NCBI GenBank assembly: GCA_951640195.1
Contig: OX621174.1
Location: 992,001 to 1,056,000, forward strand
DNA: 64,000 bases
Direction of reading: 5' to 3'
Origin: Porpolomopsis calyptriformis
Lineage: Eukaryota; Basidiomycota; Agaricomycetes; Agaricales; Hygrophoraceae
Shown here: piece after piece, positions 36,109 through 48,522 of the stretch
Layout: every line of letters starts with the position of its first letter
Numbering within the stretch: position 1 is the stretch's first letter
The notes under the pieces: generated by a model
Told to the model about the DNA's origin: nothing
Seen by the model: only the letters and a program-made list of their open reading frames with translations
Databases searched by the model: none
Made by a program: the position numbers and the translations under genes

Positions 36109-36921
36109 AAGTAAGCGTTCTTGGGGAAGAAGAGGGGAGTATTGACGATGAAGAGCTGCCCACCTGGGCTAAACGTAGCGCTTTCGTGAACGATGATCTT
36201 GGTGAGCTCTTATTTATTCTCGAGCCCATTTTTGAACCCATGGGAAATTTCCAGGCCACGCACATGCGGTATTGACACCCTTCCTTCCACCCCAGCTTCT
36301 TCCCTCCCCCGTCAGACCAACCACCTTCCTGCAGAGCCTTTCCTCCGGCCAACTCCTTTGCGTTGCGTACAACACATGCGTGCGCCGCTCTCGCAGACCA
36401 TGGGGGTACATAAGTAAGGATGCAATACACGACATCCTCTGCAGTATGCCGCTGAACACCCGGATGTCGCTGACCTTAAAGACACGGATGGTAGCAAGGA
36501 AAGCAAGGACAAGGGCAAGTGGTTGGACATTCCGTCGAACGGATAGTCTTCGATTATGGGCAGCGTACGTCTCCCTTTGTTTTTTCTTAATTCCAGAAGG
36601 AATCTGACACTGCGAACAGAGCTCTCAAGCAACGATACCTCCTTCCTATATCCACCCCCTCCACCTCCAAAGCAGCCCAATGCTCTCCATCTCGTCAGTG
36701 CTACTGCAGCTGGAACATCGATATCACCGCTCCCAACCCCGGCGACTTCCCGGACGTCCACTGTCCGCTTTCCATCGATCGCCTCTTCTTCCTCAGAGAC
36801 TCCGATTGTGTTTGACGCGACGATTGTAGCGCACAGAGACGACATGTGGGAGGAGATGCTGCAAGCTGTCTTACTCCAATGGATCAAGGCCGTTGTTGAG
36901 GAACGCCGAGGTGAACGGTAG
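36109..36921 (+). pseudogene. 3' part of the hypothetical gene, copy upstream of NLR7
   Basis: The C-terminal coding part of the 56882-59125 gene is preserved with its intron positions: DDEELPTWAKRSAFVNDDLG, then a GTGAGC intron, then FLQSLSSGQLLCVAYNTCVR, WGYISKDAIHDI, TFRRTDSLRLWAA, and the same end VVEERRGER. No start codon or N-terminal part is joined to it in frame, so I call it a gene fragment. Its frame is surprisingly intact. NLR7 follows in the same order as NLR8 follows the intact gene. Confidence 0.65.
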
Positions 36922-37117
36922 TGCGTCAACATTTGGTTTCGATTGGTTTATTATAATTCCCTCGCATTGATATCCTGTATTTAATGATTGTACATAAACC
37001 TACGTATCATAATATGACCCCCGCGAGCTAAGTTACAGTCTGCTGGGTAAAGTGCTCGAAAAGGGATCCTGCGTCAATGCTGTGCCGAGTATTGCTCATC
37101 CTCATACCACCATCATC

Positions 37118-39922
37118 ATGACCACTACCTCTTTACCTACGACTCACATCCAGGACAGCACAGTCAACTCTGTCGGCCATGATCAGTTCAACTTGACCCA
37201 ACACATCCATATCATTCCGCAAGGTGAGTTAGCGCCGTGGTGACTTCTCTGGAACGGTGGCTTGGATGGTCGTTTCGTCTGCCACTGCGATTTCTGATCC
37301 TGCCCCTTCGATATCTCTAACTTCCATTATCAACTAGATCGCGAAGTATCACGACGATCTATCAACGATTCCCCCACCGGTCGTCTCTCTGTCCATTTTA
37401 CAGGAAGAGATGAACAAGTGGAGTTCTTACGGAATGCTCTGGCTAACCCGCAAAACGATACACCAAGCTGTTGTGCTGTATATGGGATGCCCGGTGTCGG
37501 CAAGTCACAGCTAGTGTTACACTACGCCAAAATATCGTTTGATCAGGGCCAGTACTTTTACGTCTTCTGGATATCGGGTACCAGTGTCGACAAACTAAAC
37601 GATGGACTTGCGAAAGTTTTGGATCTCGTCTGTCACCCCGATCGCCACCGGCAAGAACAAGATACAAAATTAACCGCGGCTCGACTGTGGTTAGAGCAAG
37701 CTACCGACGATTGGCTTCTCATTTTCGATAACGTCGAAAGGAGTTCGATTGATTTTTTTCAGACACACCTTCCTCGCAGAAATGATCGAGGCCACATTCT
37801 GTTCACGACTCGGACCGCAGACGTCGCTGAGGCCCTGGTGGCTATCTCAGGAAATCAACTTTCCACACTCGAAATTCACCCTCTTACACCACACGATTCC
37901 GCAAATCTTCTTCTCCAAGACTCTGGCGTGAAGATGGAGGCTGTAACACCTTCACTATTGAACCGTGCCGAAGAATTGGTCGAATGTGTTGGTCGGCTTC
38001 CTCTCGCGGTTGCCCAAGCGGCGTCTTTTATGAGGCAGACTCACGCTACTCTGGATGAAATGTATGAAATGTACATGGGCAATGAAAAGATAGATGTAGG
38101 TTCATATGCACTAAAGTATTTATTTATGATTCACTGGTAATCACAGGTTGTTGAATGGGAGAATGACCTAACTCCGTACCAGGAGCAATCAGTAGCGACT
38201 ACATTCACCAAACAATTCAAAAGATTGCAAGAAGAATCTACCGATATCAGCAATCTGTTTAAAATCCTTTCATTCCTTGACCCAGAGAACATCCCGGTCG
38301 CGATGATCATTCAAGGGGCCAAAGAGTGGTCGCACCCACAGTGTCCACCAAAGAATATCCCATCTCAACCTCAACCTGATTCACATATATTTCTCGAGTT
38401 TCGTTCATTGATTGCCCTGATCTGTTCAACTGCGAAATTCCGGACGGCTGTACAGAGACTACAAGCATTGTCTCTCGTGGAATATCGATCTACTGAGCGG
38501 AACTCTTCGCTGTGGATACACGATCTAATCCGATTTATAAGGTACGACAATGCGAAGAAAGAAGACGCATATCAAGAATGGCTCCAGTCATCGGTCTCAC
38601 TTATTTGTGGCGCGTTCCGACACATACAAGACCCCGGATCACCTCAGCAGTGGGCTGAATGCGAAGAGTTCTTGCCACATTTACGATCGCTGAATCGGTG
38701 GTGGGGTGGCGAGTGTGGTGTGAACCTTGAACTGATGGGTTCAAATGCTCAGATGGCGTTGTATTTAAGCGCTCGGGGAAGATACGGTGATGCTGAAATT
38801 TTGTGGAAGCAAGTCCTTGAAGCATATGAAACCAAGCTCGGATGCGAACATCTGTCCACCCTCGCCTCGGTGAACAACCTCGCGTGTGTTTACGAGTCGC
38901 AAGGGCGATACCATGAGGCTGAAACACTTCACAAGCAGGCATTAACCGGCCACGAGACTCACCTGGGTTCCGATCACCCATCCACGCTTACCTCGGTACA
39001 CAACCTCGCAGGCGTATACGAATCACAAGGACAATACAACGAGGCTGAAACACTCTACAAGCAGGCATTAGTTGGCCGCGAGACCCATCTGGGTTCCAAT
39101 CACCCAGACACGCTTTCGTCGGTAAACAACCTCGCAGACGTTTACAAGTCACAAGGACGATACGATGAGGCCGAAACACTCTTCAAGCAGGCATTAGCTG
39201 GCAGCGAGACCCATCTGGGTTCCGATCATCCATCCACCCTTGCGTCGGTAAACAACCTTGCAGGCGTTTATGAGTTGCAAGGACGATACGATGAGGCCGA
39301 AACACTCTTCAAGTGGGCATTAGCTGGCCGCGAGACCCATCTGGGTTCCGATCACCCATCCACGCTTTCGTCGGTACACAACCTTGCAGGCGTTTACAAG
39401 TCACAAGGACGATACGACGAGGCTGAAACACTCTGCAAGCAGGCATTGGCTGGCTGCGAGACCCATCTGGGTTCCGATCACCCATCCACGCTTACCTCGG
39501 TAGACACCCTCGCAAACCTTTATGCCTCACAAGGACGATACGATGAGGCTGAGACACTCTTCAAGCGGGCATTAGTTGGCCGCGAGACGTATCTGGGTTC
39601 CAATCACCCAGACACGCTTACGTCGGTAAACAACCTCGCTGGCGTTTACTTCTCACAAGGACAATATGATGAGGCTGAAACACTCTTCAAGCAGGCATTA
39701 GCTGGCTGCGAGACCCTTCTAGGTTCCAATCACCCACTCACGCTTTCGTCAGTAAACAACCTCGCAAACCTTTATAAGTCACAAGGACGATACGATGAGG
39801 CCGAAACACTCTTCAAGCAGGCCCTAGCTGGTTTTGAAAAGTCTGTGGGACCCCACCATCCATATACTCAGAGGGTGAGGGAGAACCTTGCTTATCTCTA
39901 TCGGTCACAAGGGCAGCTGTGA
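37118..39922 (+). CDS. NLR7: NB-ARC-TPR STAND receptor (clade B)
   Basis: Model: 37118-37223, 37338-38095, 38147-39922; 879 aa, same exon lengths as NLR6 and NLR8. The motif exon has STVNSVGHDQFN (Phe to Ser at the fourth place). NB-ARC has GMPGVGKS about 85-92, LLIFDN, FTTRTA and GRLPLAV. The NB-ARC exon is almost identical to NLR6, while the winged-helix-like and TPR parts differ more. There are nine 42-residue TPR units, with variation focused on a few columns. Upstream and downstream gene fragments match the surroundings of NLR8 in inverted orientation. A cytosolic sensor role is inferred. Confidence 0.9.
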
Positions 39923-40068
39923 CTTTGGGGTTGAGATCCTGGCTGTCCCGAGAGACATCGTTTTTTGGTTGGCGGGTTGTTTGTATTGGTTTCACTCTCA
40001 TCATATGGTTGCCGGAATGGTGATAGAAATTGTGGTCGTTAATGATAGCTTTTGGTTTTTTGGCCCTC

Positions 40069-40205
40069 GGAAGGTCCACCACCTCGCAAGGACATAAACA
40101 AGCACGCACCAGACCATATGTCTCGCAATCGGGTTTAATTGCACAGCCATGTCTGGATATTTCTTTAGGAACTCCGGCTGTGCCTCGGGTGCCTATGAAA
40201 ATACA
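40069..40205 (-). pseudogene. TOM70 3'-terminal fragment downstream of NLR7
   Basis: Second passenger copy of the TOM70 last exon, nearly identical to that at 35153-35285. Its presence behind both NLR6 and NLR7 shows a further tandem duplication after the block had moved. Confidence 0.7.
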
Positions 40206-40244
40206 CGCTATCCGCACGTCTCCTCCTCCGCCTTCCAAAGGCAG

Positions 40245-40900
40245 CCGACGACCTCATATCTGGCACATCAACCAGAACATACCCAATCACACCAACGATC
40301 ACCCAAACGATCCATCCCGCCTGTCCGCAACAAGCTCTACATCCTCTCTGCCCCAAAAACAACTGCCCGCGCAATCCGCTCCGTCCGTAACTATGTCGTC
40401 TTCCCTCCTAGACCACTCCCCGGGTTCCCTCCGTGCCAATTTCCGCCCGAGTTCTCTCCAACCCATTCACTCTTTCCAAAAAAGCCTCACCCTCTTCGGA
40501 ATCAGATCCCCCTTAGATTCATCCGACTCAGCACTCGACATTCTCACCGTTCTCCTCTCCCTCCCTCAGATGATGCCTACAACGCCGACACGGCTCAACT
40601 CTGCCAGCTCTTCTCTCGGCGACGGTATCCCAGGTCAAGTGTCCTCACAGGTTGACACCACCGAGTTCGACGGCTTTATTTCCTCATTCAAGGCCAGGGC
40701 CACAACGAGAGCCTTGATTTTGGCGGCGGCTGGCCGGCTTTGCCACCCTGATAACGTGCGCCATCATCTCCCAACCCCACCCCTTCCCCGGCGTCGACTC
40801 TCCGCTTCCCATCTCTTCTTCCTCAGAGACAACATGCGGAAGGAGGTGCTGCAAGCTGTCTTCCTCGTCGATGAACGCAGAAGTAGTGCATCAGTCTGAC
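40245..40900 (+). pseudogene. Fragment of the hypothetical gene at 56882-59125, downstream of NLR7
   Basis: It encodes HIWHINQNIPN, RANFRPSSLQPIHSFQKS, SLGDGIPGQVSSQV and DTTEFDGF, then a short C-terminal piece (near 40835) that matches the MWEEMLQAVLL region. The middle and end are missing or rearranged. A long frame is open here by chance of the fragment, but it starts inside the TOM70 antisense piece and is unlikely to be a gene. Confidence 0.6.
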
Positions 40901-41249
40901 ATTGCGTCTGACATTTAACCCTCATATTGTACCCAGTACATATCGCTGGGACTGGCAGATACAGATTTCTCTGCATGGAATGCGATGTTAATATATTCGT
41001 CAAGGTGGAATTTACACGGTTAATTTTATTATCCTCTGACCCATTCAGAGTGACATATATTCTGTCCGTGGAGTGTTCTTCGAGATGCGTCATACGAATT
41101 AGACCTACAATGTTACAAGAAAAGAAAAAAAAAAAAGAGTTTTTTGATTGACTTCGCAAATGAGGGCACCGAGTAGTGAAAATGGTTTTCCTGGCATAGA
41201 GCGCTAGGGAAGTGGAGGGGTAGAAGATGCACAGTCGGTGCAGGTAGAT
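40901..41249. other. Intergenic, nothing recognised
   Basis: It contains an A-rich tract near 41120 but no gene or RNA that I can support. Confidence 0.5.
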
Positions 41250-42640
41250 TCAGTGACCTGCACAACGATGTAAGCGGGAACATGATCGAGATGAGAGCCT
41301 AGTATTCACCGGCGCATCCTCAACGCGGCTCAAACTTGCTTTAAAGTTCCTGAGCCTCTGCATAATGTTTGCCTGCTTGGCGAGGGTGGTTGGGTCATTC
41401 TCTGGTGAGACAGGTTGGGGGCGTGGAATATAGTCGTAATATAAATCAGGGAGTGGGTGGGGGGCGGCATCGGGTGAGAGTGTGGTCTGGGTGATGCTCG
41501 TCGGCTCTTTACATTCCGTCTGGGTGAGGGTGAGAGGGCCGACGTCCATTGTTGGAAGCGAGAATCGGTCTATCATGGGGCTGTGCGTGTGGGAACTTGC
41601 GGTGACCCAGGAGAGCGCGATGGCGTTCAGAGTGACCTATCTCGCCGGGGTGGGTCAGCCGACGGCTGGAATGTGAAGAAGAGTTCATACATCTGTTACA
41701 CAGCTTCCGAGGCAGACCCAACCGTACTCTTGACCATGTAGCCCTGTGAGGATAGCTATGTTGGCCTAGGGGGGGGAAGATGATGAATTGACAGCGGGTG
41801 GAGTGTTTCGTTTTAGAAATTTACCGCAGATGTCATCAAACTAGCAATGGCACCGCTGAAAGGCATGTTATTATTGGGCACCAAGAACGGAAAGGCAAAA
41901 AATCACACACATCAGTGTCCTTTTGGCAAGCTTCTGGAGCATGGAGCTTGTAAAGGTTGACCACCATAGAGGGAATAGGAACATTCCGGTGAGAAAGATG
42001 TTCAAGAAGAGATCGTAAGATATCATAGGATAAGTCCTGGAACAGAATCAGTAATGGGGGTATCCGGAGGGGAGTAAGTTTGAACACACGCGAAATCTTT
42101 TAGGCCGATGATACACATCCCATCTTCCCGTATGAAGCTGTTCTTGCCTATGATCATGAGTATCAAGACAGCAATATAACCCAACAGCACGACGGAGCAT
42201 ATTCTGTATGCTGGCGTGCGGAAGCGTGGTGTCTGATTACCGCCGGACCAGACGATATAGACCCGTTCGACGAGAAAGCCGTAAATTAAAACCTAAGTGG
42301 AGAGTTTACCGATATGTGCGACCGATAAAGATCGCGATGTACCTTGCTCAGCCCGTAGAAGCTGATACAAGCATATATGGCGAGGGCACAGGTCTTGCTC
42401 GAATGGGACAGACCCATCCCATTCACCAACACACCCGCTACAGCGAACGTCAGCAACGGGGACGGAAAAGATCACATCGGACGACGGACTGAAGAAGACG
42501 AAGAGCCAGCTTGGAAATTTTGAATATAAGTTGTACGGTTCGAGGAGTATGGAAAGTTCACGCACGAGTCCATCAAAACGAGTACGACGCATGCCCGTCC
42601 CCACGGTAGGTTTATCCACTCTCTCCAGTTCAAGAACGGA
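41250..42640 (-). CDS. Multi-pass (seven-TM-like) membrane protein of agaricomycete type
   Basis: Several minus-strand exons read as membrane helices: LTFAVAGVLVNGMGL, CALAIYACISFYGLSK, then after an intron VLIYGFLVERVYIVW, YRICSVVLLGYIAVLILMII, LNIFLTGMFLFPLWW, then NIAILTGLHG and VTLNAIALSWVTAS. A cytosolic Pro/Thr-rich tail ends at 41250. The motif order (LVERVYIVW, then RICSVVLLGY, then CIIGLK) recurs in a mushroom family of receptor-like membrane proteins with no proven function. The first exons are not resolved, so the 5' end is approximate. Confidence 0.6.
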
Positions 42641-43160
42641 GGCATGCGAGATGCAAGACAATGCGAAAGAACCGAAACACCTTGGAGGCAACATGCCGAT
42701 AAGCGTCGATGATGACCCAAAAAGAAAAAAAAAGAAAAAAAAACCTAGCAGGTGTACACATGTCGATAGAATCTGGTGAGAGTGAGCAGTGAAAAGAACC
42801 GGGGGACGCTCCATCGCTGGGTGGAGCAGAGTTGGAGCTCCTCGAGCTGGTATCTGCCGTCTGGTATCTGAAGGAAGGACCCGTGGGCTTGAACGGACAG
42901 CAGCCGAGGGCTTGAATACAAGCGGACCCAAACTCAGCGCCACTGATTTCCTAAATAAGCAGCCGAAATTGAATAGTAAATTAGCTTGCTTACGGCAGCC
43001 ATTTGACTGACATGGGATCGCTGATGATACTTGGCAGTTCGATTTATCTATATTGAACACGTTCACTCAATAAAACCTCAAATGGGACACGGAGCCAGTT
43101 TTGTGTCCCGGATTGCTACTTATGACAGCTGTTTGATCATTTCCGGTATCCACACCGATC
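42641..43160. other. Region between two minus-strand genes
   Basis: It probably contains the unresolved 5' exons of the membrane protein and an A-rich tract near 42720. No other feature was recognised. Confidence 0.4.
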
Positions 43161-46100
43161 TCACAGAAACCACCCAAGAGCCGTCCCAATGTCTCTCACA
43201 CTCCTTCGTTCAGACAACCTCAACGCGTTGCTCAAACATTCACGTTCCTTCCCCTTCCGCCCCTGCAATCCGTACGCCTTCGCAAGAAAGTACCACACCT
43301 CCGCCACATCGAACCCTGCCCCCTTCGCCAGATAGGACAGCATGCCCGCGGCGAGATCGATGGATTCGGGTTCGATCCCCGTCCCACACCCCGGCTTCGG
43401 ATGCGATGGTGACCCGGCCGCCGGCGAGAGATACAGTCTACAGAGGTGGACCGTAGCCGGGACGTCGTCCGGAGAGATGAAGAGCGCTTTGTGGAACGCG
43501 TCCGTCGCGTGGTGGATGTGCCCGAGAGCAACGTAGTATAAACCAAGCTAAAATAAAACCAGTCAGTCCAGCTCTGTAAGAAGAAAACTCAGGAAAGGAG
43601 GCACACCTGGACCCAAACCGCCGGATTGTCTTCGTCCTTCACCTCAGCCTCCTGGATCGCCGCCTTGGCTTGCTCGATCTTCCCCGACCTCCGAAACGAC
43701 GCAGAGGACATCAACCACAGATCACTCAACAGTCTGTTCTCTCTCGTCGTCCGGCTGTTGCCCTTCGTCATTTGTTGTGCAGACGGAAGAGGGACAGGTG
43801 GCGGTGGCGGTGGGGGAGGAGGAGATACGGTTGCTGCCCTATCATCATGAGGGTGGATGAACGACCTCAGGCGCCGACGTGAGTGTATCGAAGACGCCTG
43901 GTAATGCGTCGTGCGAAGAACCGAGTGAAAATCTAGAAAATATGAATGAAACTTTCGATCTTGGAATCTGCCAGGAACTGACCTGGAGCTGAATTAGACC
44001 GCCGCAAGGACCCGGTTCGGACAACCCCATGCCCGATTTTTTTCGAAATCGTACTGATTCTGGCGTGTCCCTTGTGCACTCGATTTTTCAGCATCTGCTG
44101 CACCTTCTTACCCTTTGACGTGTCTTTTTCCATCGGAGGCGGACCAGCCTCGTCGATCGGTTCAAGCTTCTCCAGGTGTAAACCCTGACGGAGTTCGATG
44201 CTAGCGCGTGTGACATGAATGGGGGGTATGGGTCCCGGCGAGGTCGAAGAGTCAGTTGCTGAAATAATTCCTGCGCTCTCCGTCTGGGGTGAAAGAATAA
44301 GTTCGGAAGGCGATTTGAGGTCTCCTAAATCGGGCCCGTTCGGTGATATTCTGTCTGAATTGTCGTAAAAGACGTTTAGAATACATACGAGTAGACAAAT
44401 CACAGATCAGACTTACGCTGGTCGGCACCAATACCCCGTTTCTCTGCAATCCAGCGAAATACTTCTACCCATCTATCCACCGCCCCCTCAGGTCCTTCGA
44501 CATATTCCGCCACAGCAACTTGTGTCATCCGTAATTGCAATGCATGTTCAAAGAACTCCGGCTGCGAAGGAGGAGGATGGTCAAGTAAACGACGAAGCAG
44601 AGATTCACTTGGGGCTATCGCCTCGGCATGCAACTCGAGCAGGACTTTATGCGGCTTCTTGCCGTCCAAGTCCGGTTGGTGAGTGTCACGGTGGACCGGA
44701 TCCTCACATCCACTCTCACCTACACCTTTAGCGTGAATCCCGTTCATCTCTGGACCGCCAGCCGGTAATCCGTCATCAACAACATCCTTAAAGGCCTCTT
44801 CCGCCGGATCTACTTCCCCAATGCCCGTGCCTTGCTCCAAGGCGCCCGCCGCCGCCTTCCATTGCTCGGCCGCGGACAAGAACAGGCCGAGAGCGTGCCA
44901 ATAACGGATCTCATCCGGTTCGGATTCCAGCGCGGACTCTAGGTGAACGATCGCCTGATTGAGATCCTGCAAAGGCCCTGCGCGAGCGAAGGAGAGGGAG
45001 AGATGATAATACCCCGAGGGGGTGGGAAGGCTATGGACGGATCGGAGGAAACTGGAATGCGAATGGGATAGACGGTCCGAGCGGGTGCGAGGTTCTTGCT
45101 CTGCGAGAGGAGAAAAAAATGATAAACACGGGGACGGTTGTAGATTAAACTAGTCAGTCACCTTTGAGGGCCAATGCCCAGCTGCAGATGCCTTCTGCCA
45201 GATCAACGCTGGCTGTGAGCTCCTTGTCTCCCTGATCTAGTCTCGTCCGGGCCTTTTCAATAAGCGTAGCGGCCTCTCTCGCGTCTGCTATGCCTTCCAG
45301 TCCTGTCGTCGCCACGGCACATCTGGACAGCATCCGAGCACCTTGGACGAGTGTCTCGACCCAGTGCCTATCACTATCTGCGTCACCTCCAGTGACGTGC
45401 GCTTTGCTAACCACTTGCACATATAAACGCAAGGTACGCTTTGCGAGCTCGGTATCTCCCGAAACATAGAACAAGCGTGTCATGTGTCGTAGGATACGAT
45501 GAGAGTTGAACGTCAGACGCGTGGCCCACCATAGAATCTACGGGTGAGCTCAGAGTCAGCAAAGAGGACAGAAGAGCAAACGACTTGAGCACAGACATCA
45601 ATGACCCAACCTGTGTAATCACCCACCTCTCCGCTTGCTTCCCACACGGCGACACAGAGATCAACAAAATCCTCGACCTTGATATTTCGTTCGCCCGCTC
45701 TCGGAAATTGGGTGCTGACGGTGAGAATGGCACGGTATTCTTGCACCACCGAGCGGGCAGTGTGCACCCAATCTGGCGGTTTGATGGGATCTTGAGGACG
45801 CACGGCAGATCTTATCCAAGCGGGTGGGGTCGCTATCGATTTCGCACGCAAGACGAGGGCGTGGAGATGGAGGACGGAGATGATGGATCGATGCCGAGTC
45901 CTAAAGTTGGCCGGCCAATGCGCGCTGCAGGAAGTATAGTGCGAGAGCCAGGTCCATATGGACTCTTTAGGGTCGTCGGTGTGGATGTTGCTGGTCCGGG
46001 CGGCGAGGATGACGGCTCGCCAGATGAGTCGTTCAGCCCAACGCCAGAGCTCGCGGAATCGGGTGAAGGAGGAAAAATCAAGTTTGCCAGAGGTGGAATT

Positions 46101-46996
46101 GGGGGGGAGTGGGGAGGGTAGAACGGCGGAAATTTCGGATTCGGCGGTGGCTAGGAGGGGTAATGCGGTGCGATAGGATTGGAGGGCCACTTTTGGATCT
46201 TTTGGGGAAAGATGTTCGTGGCACATGCCTGAACAGATGAGGTTGAGCGGTCGATGTAACTCGAGGAGGGGAAAACATCCCCACCTTGGAGACACAAGGT
46301 TCTGAGGGTTTCTGTGATGGCCCATGCACCTCCGTCCCTGATGGGAGCGGGTGCCTCTGATGCGAAACTGACTGCGCGTGAAGAGGGGGAGTCAGTTGGG
46401 CCACTAGCCACCTGGAGACCGAGGTGTTTCGAGCGGGTGGTTGAGAATGAAGGAATATGAGTTTGGACATCTAAAAGATCTGGGACCTTGGAGATGTATG
46501 AAAGGCATTCATAATAGCTGCCAAGAGCGTAGGCATAATAAGCCAATGCAAAGTTGAGTGTCTTTAATGATGATGAATGCTTATGAATCCAAGGACAGAA
46601 AAGAGTGCTCACGTCGAAATTAAGGGACTCGAGATTCTTTAGGGTCTCGTAACCATCGCGTGCCTCCGGTATGCGCTCCTCGGGCAAATGGCAATCATTT
46701 CCGAGAGCAAGAGAACCAAATTCGATATTTTTAACGTCATCTCCATCCTCATTAGCACCGAGGAGTAATGACAATGCCTGTGTCTGTGAAGCAATCTCTG
46801 CGACATCGACAAAACCGTGACAGTGCTTGTTAAATTTACGCAGTAATTCCGACCAGCTCACAAGAGATCCTTTTGGTGTCTTTGCGGGTGTATCATCCAC
46901 CCATAACCCACCGGTCAATGCAGACCTGAGTTGTGTCCAGTAATGAGTGTCTTTGCCGTGTGACATTATTGATCGGTTTGTAAGCGATTTCGCCAT
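43161..46996 (-). CDS. YPP1: YPP1/TTC7-like TPR protein (PI4-kinase complex scaffold)
   Basis: A multi-exon gene starting MAKSLTNRSI at 46996 and ending VRDIGTALGW.. at 43161. The coding style is continuous across many small introns. Alpha-helical repeat segments run throughout (LNFALAYYAYALGSYYECLS, LNQAIVHLESALESEPDEIR, AIQEAEVKDEDNPAVWVQ, ATDAFHKALFISPDD). There is a Ser/Arg-rich block SLRRSNSAP and a C-terminal YFLAKAYGLQGRKGKERECL. This matches my memory of the fungal YPP1/TTC7 family, which with EFR3 anchors the PI4-kinase STT4 at the plasma membrane. The exon map is only partly resolved. An intron with donor GTGAGC near 46612 is likely. The gene is divergent from CYS3. Confidence 0.65.
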
Positions 46997-47083
46997 GATT
47001 TGCAAGCAACTCTGTCTGACACACTTAAAAACCAGTATTTAAACATTTTCATCTCCTTCATCGACCACCATCACCACACGATA
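46997..47083. promoter_or_regulatory. Compact divergent promoter YPP1-like / CYS3-like
   Basis: Only 87 bp lie between the two start codons. No TATA box is evident. If the YPP1-like protein starts at the next Met (46966) the gap is 117 bp. Confidence 0.5.
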
Positions 47084-48501
47084 ATGTCGCCCCACATTCC
47101 CATCGTAAACAATCGTGCTCGTCGTGCGCGTAATTTGAATGGCGTGAACAAGCCTCATCTACCAGGCTTTGGCACTCGCGCCATTCACGTCGGATCAGAT
47201 CCAACCGAAGACACAGGTGCGGTCATACCCCCGATCTCTTTGAGCACAACATACAAGCAGAGCGGTGTCGGGAAACACAAGGCATGTCCCGTTATTTCCT
47301 TCAAAATCAGCATTTTATTCATCCTACTTCCTCACAGGGTTTTGAGTATTCACGATCCGGAAATCCCAATCGCAATGCTCTCGAGGCTACCCTTGCTTCC
47401 CTGGAGACAGGAGGCGCAGACGCACTCACATTCTCATCCGGATCGGCCGCCACCGCAACACTCTTGCAATCGCTAGGACAAGACGCTCACATCATCAGTG
47501 TGAACGACGTCTATGGTGGTACGTTCAGGTACATGACAACCGTGGCACACGAGACCCACGGATTGGAGACGACATTCCTCGATCTAGAGAATGCAGACGA
47601 TGAGACTGTCCTCGCTGCATTTCGAGAAAATACCAAGGTCCGTGACATCCATCCTTTATCGATCAACACACTAATGCCATCACTCCAGCTCATTTGGATA
47701 GAATCGCCTACAAATCCGACACTCAGGCTCGTCGACATCCCTCGCATAATCTCTCTCGCCCATTCACATCACTCCCACCCACTCGTCCTCGTAGACAACA
47801 CATTTCTCTCACCATTTTACTCTTCTCCCCTTCTCCTCGGCGCCGACATCGTCCTTCACAGCCTCACAAAGTACATCAACGGCCACTCTGACGTCGTCAT
47901 GGGCGCACTCATCCTACCCTCCAACCACACCGCCCTCGCCACCAAGCTCCGGTTCCTGCAGAACGCCATCGGCGCCGTCCCGAGCGCCTACGACTGCTGG
48001 CTCGCCCAAAGGGGAGCCAAGACGCTTCACTTGCGGATGAAGGCCCACGGCCTGAACGCTTTGGCGGTGGCCAGGTTTCTCGAATCGTCACCACACATAG
48101 AAGAAGTCATATACCCCGGATTAGCATCACATCCTCGGCATCAACTCGCATACAACTCGCTCTCCCCACACGCACGTAAATTTATAAACTCGCTATCAAC
48201 GGATGAGGTGGATGGAGGATTCCCGTACGGCGGTATGATTTCCTTTCGGATCCGCGGAGGGAGATTGGGGGCGGAGAAGTTCCTGACCGCGACCCGGCTG
48301 TTCACATTGGCCGAGTCGTTGGGTGGCGTAGAGAGTCTGGCTGAGCACCCGGCCCTGATGACGCATGGTAGTATACCTGAACCGGAGCGGGAAATGTTGG
48401 GAATTGGTGACAACCTGGTGCGATTATCAGTCGGGGTCGAAGACGTAGAAGATTTGGTTAGGGACGTAGAACAGGCGCTCGAAGTGGCTGCTGGATTGTA
48501 G
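47084..48501 (+). CDS. CYS3: Cystathionine gamma-lyase (PLP enzyme)
   Basis: Model: 47084-47281, 47338-47637, 47689-48501; 436 aa. Features of the Cys/Met metabolism PLP family are clear: FGTRAIHVG, PPISLSTTYKQ, YSRSGNPNRNALE, FSSGSAATAT, VYGGTFRY, LVDNTFLSP, and the PLP-binding Lys in HSLTKYINGHSDV. The C-terminus has LGGVESLAEHPA and NLVRLSVGVED. It should cleave cystathionine to cysteine, ammonia and 2-oxobutyrate in the cytosol. Cystathionine gamma-synthase is a less likely alternative. Intron 1 is GC-AG. The DPH2 start is only 21 bp past the stop. Confidence 0.88.
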
Positions 48502-48522
48502 ATTAGTAAGCAATCTAATGAG

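Noticed and set aside
40030..40899. A long plus-strand open frame (289 codons) behind NLR7 as a gene
   Set aside because: It begins inside an antisense TOM70 fragment and continues through rearranged pieces of the 56882-59125 gene. The composition comes from fragments, not from one coherent protein.
42293..43066. A 257-codon minus-strand frame as one exon
   Set aside because: It crosses intron-like sequence and is not continuous with the membrane helices, which need two other frames joined at GT/AG sites. Only part is likely coding.
47338..48501. CYS3 as a methionine gamma-lyase of recent bacterial origin
   Set aside because: Introns and fungal-style N-terminus are present, and motifs fit the ordinary fungal enzyme.
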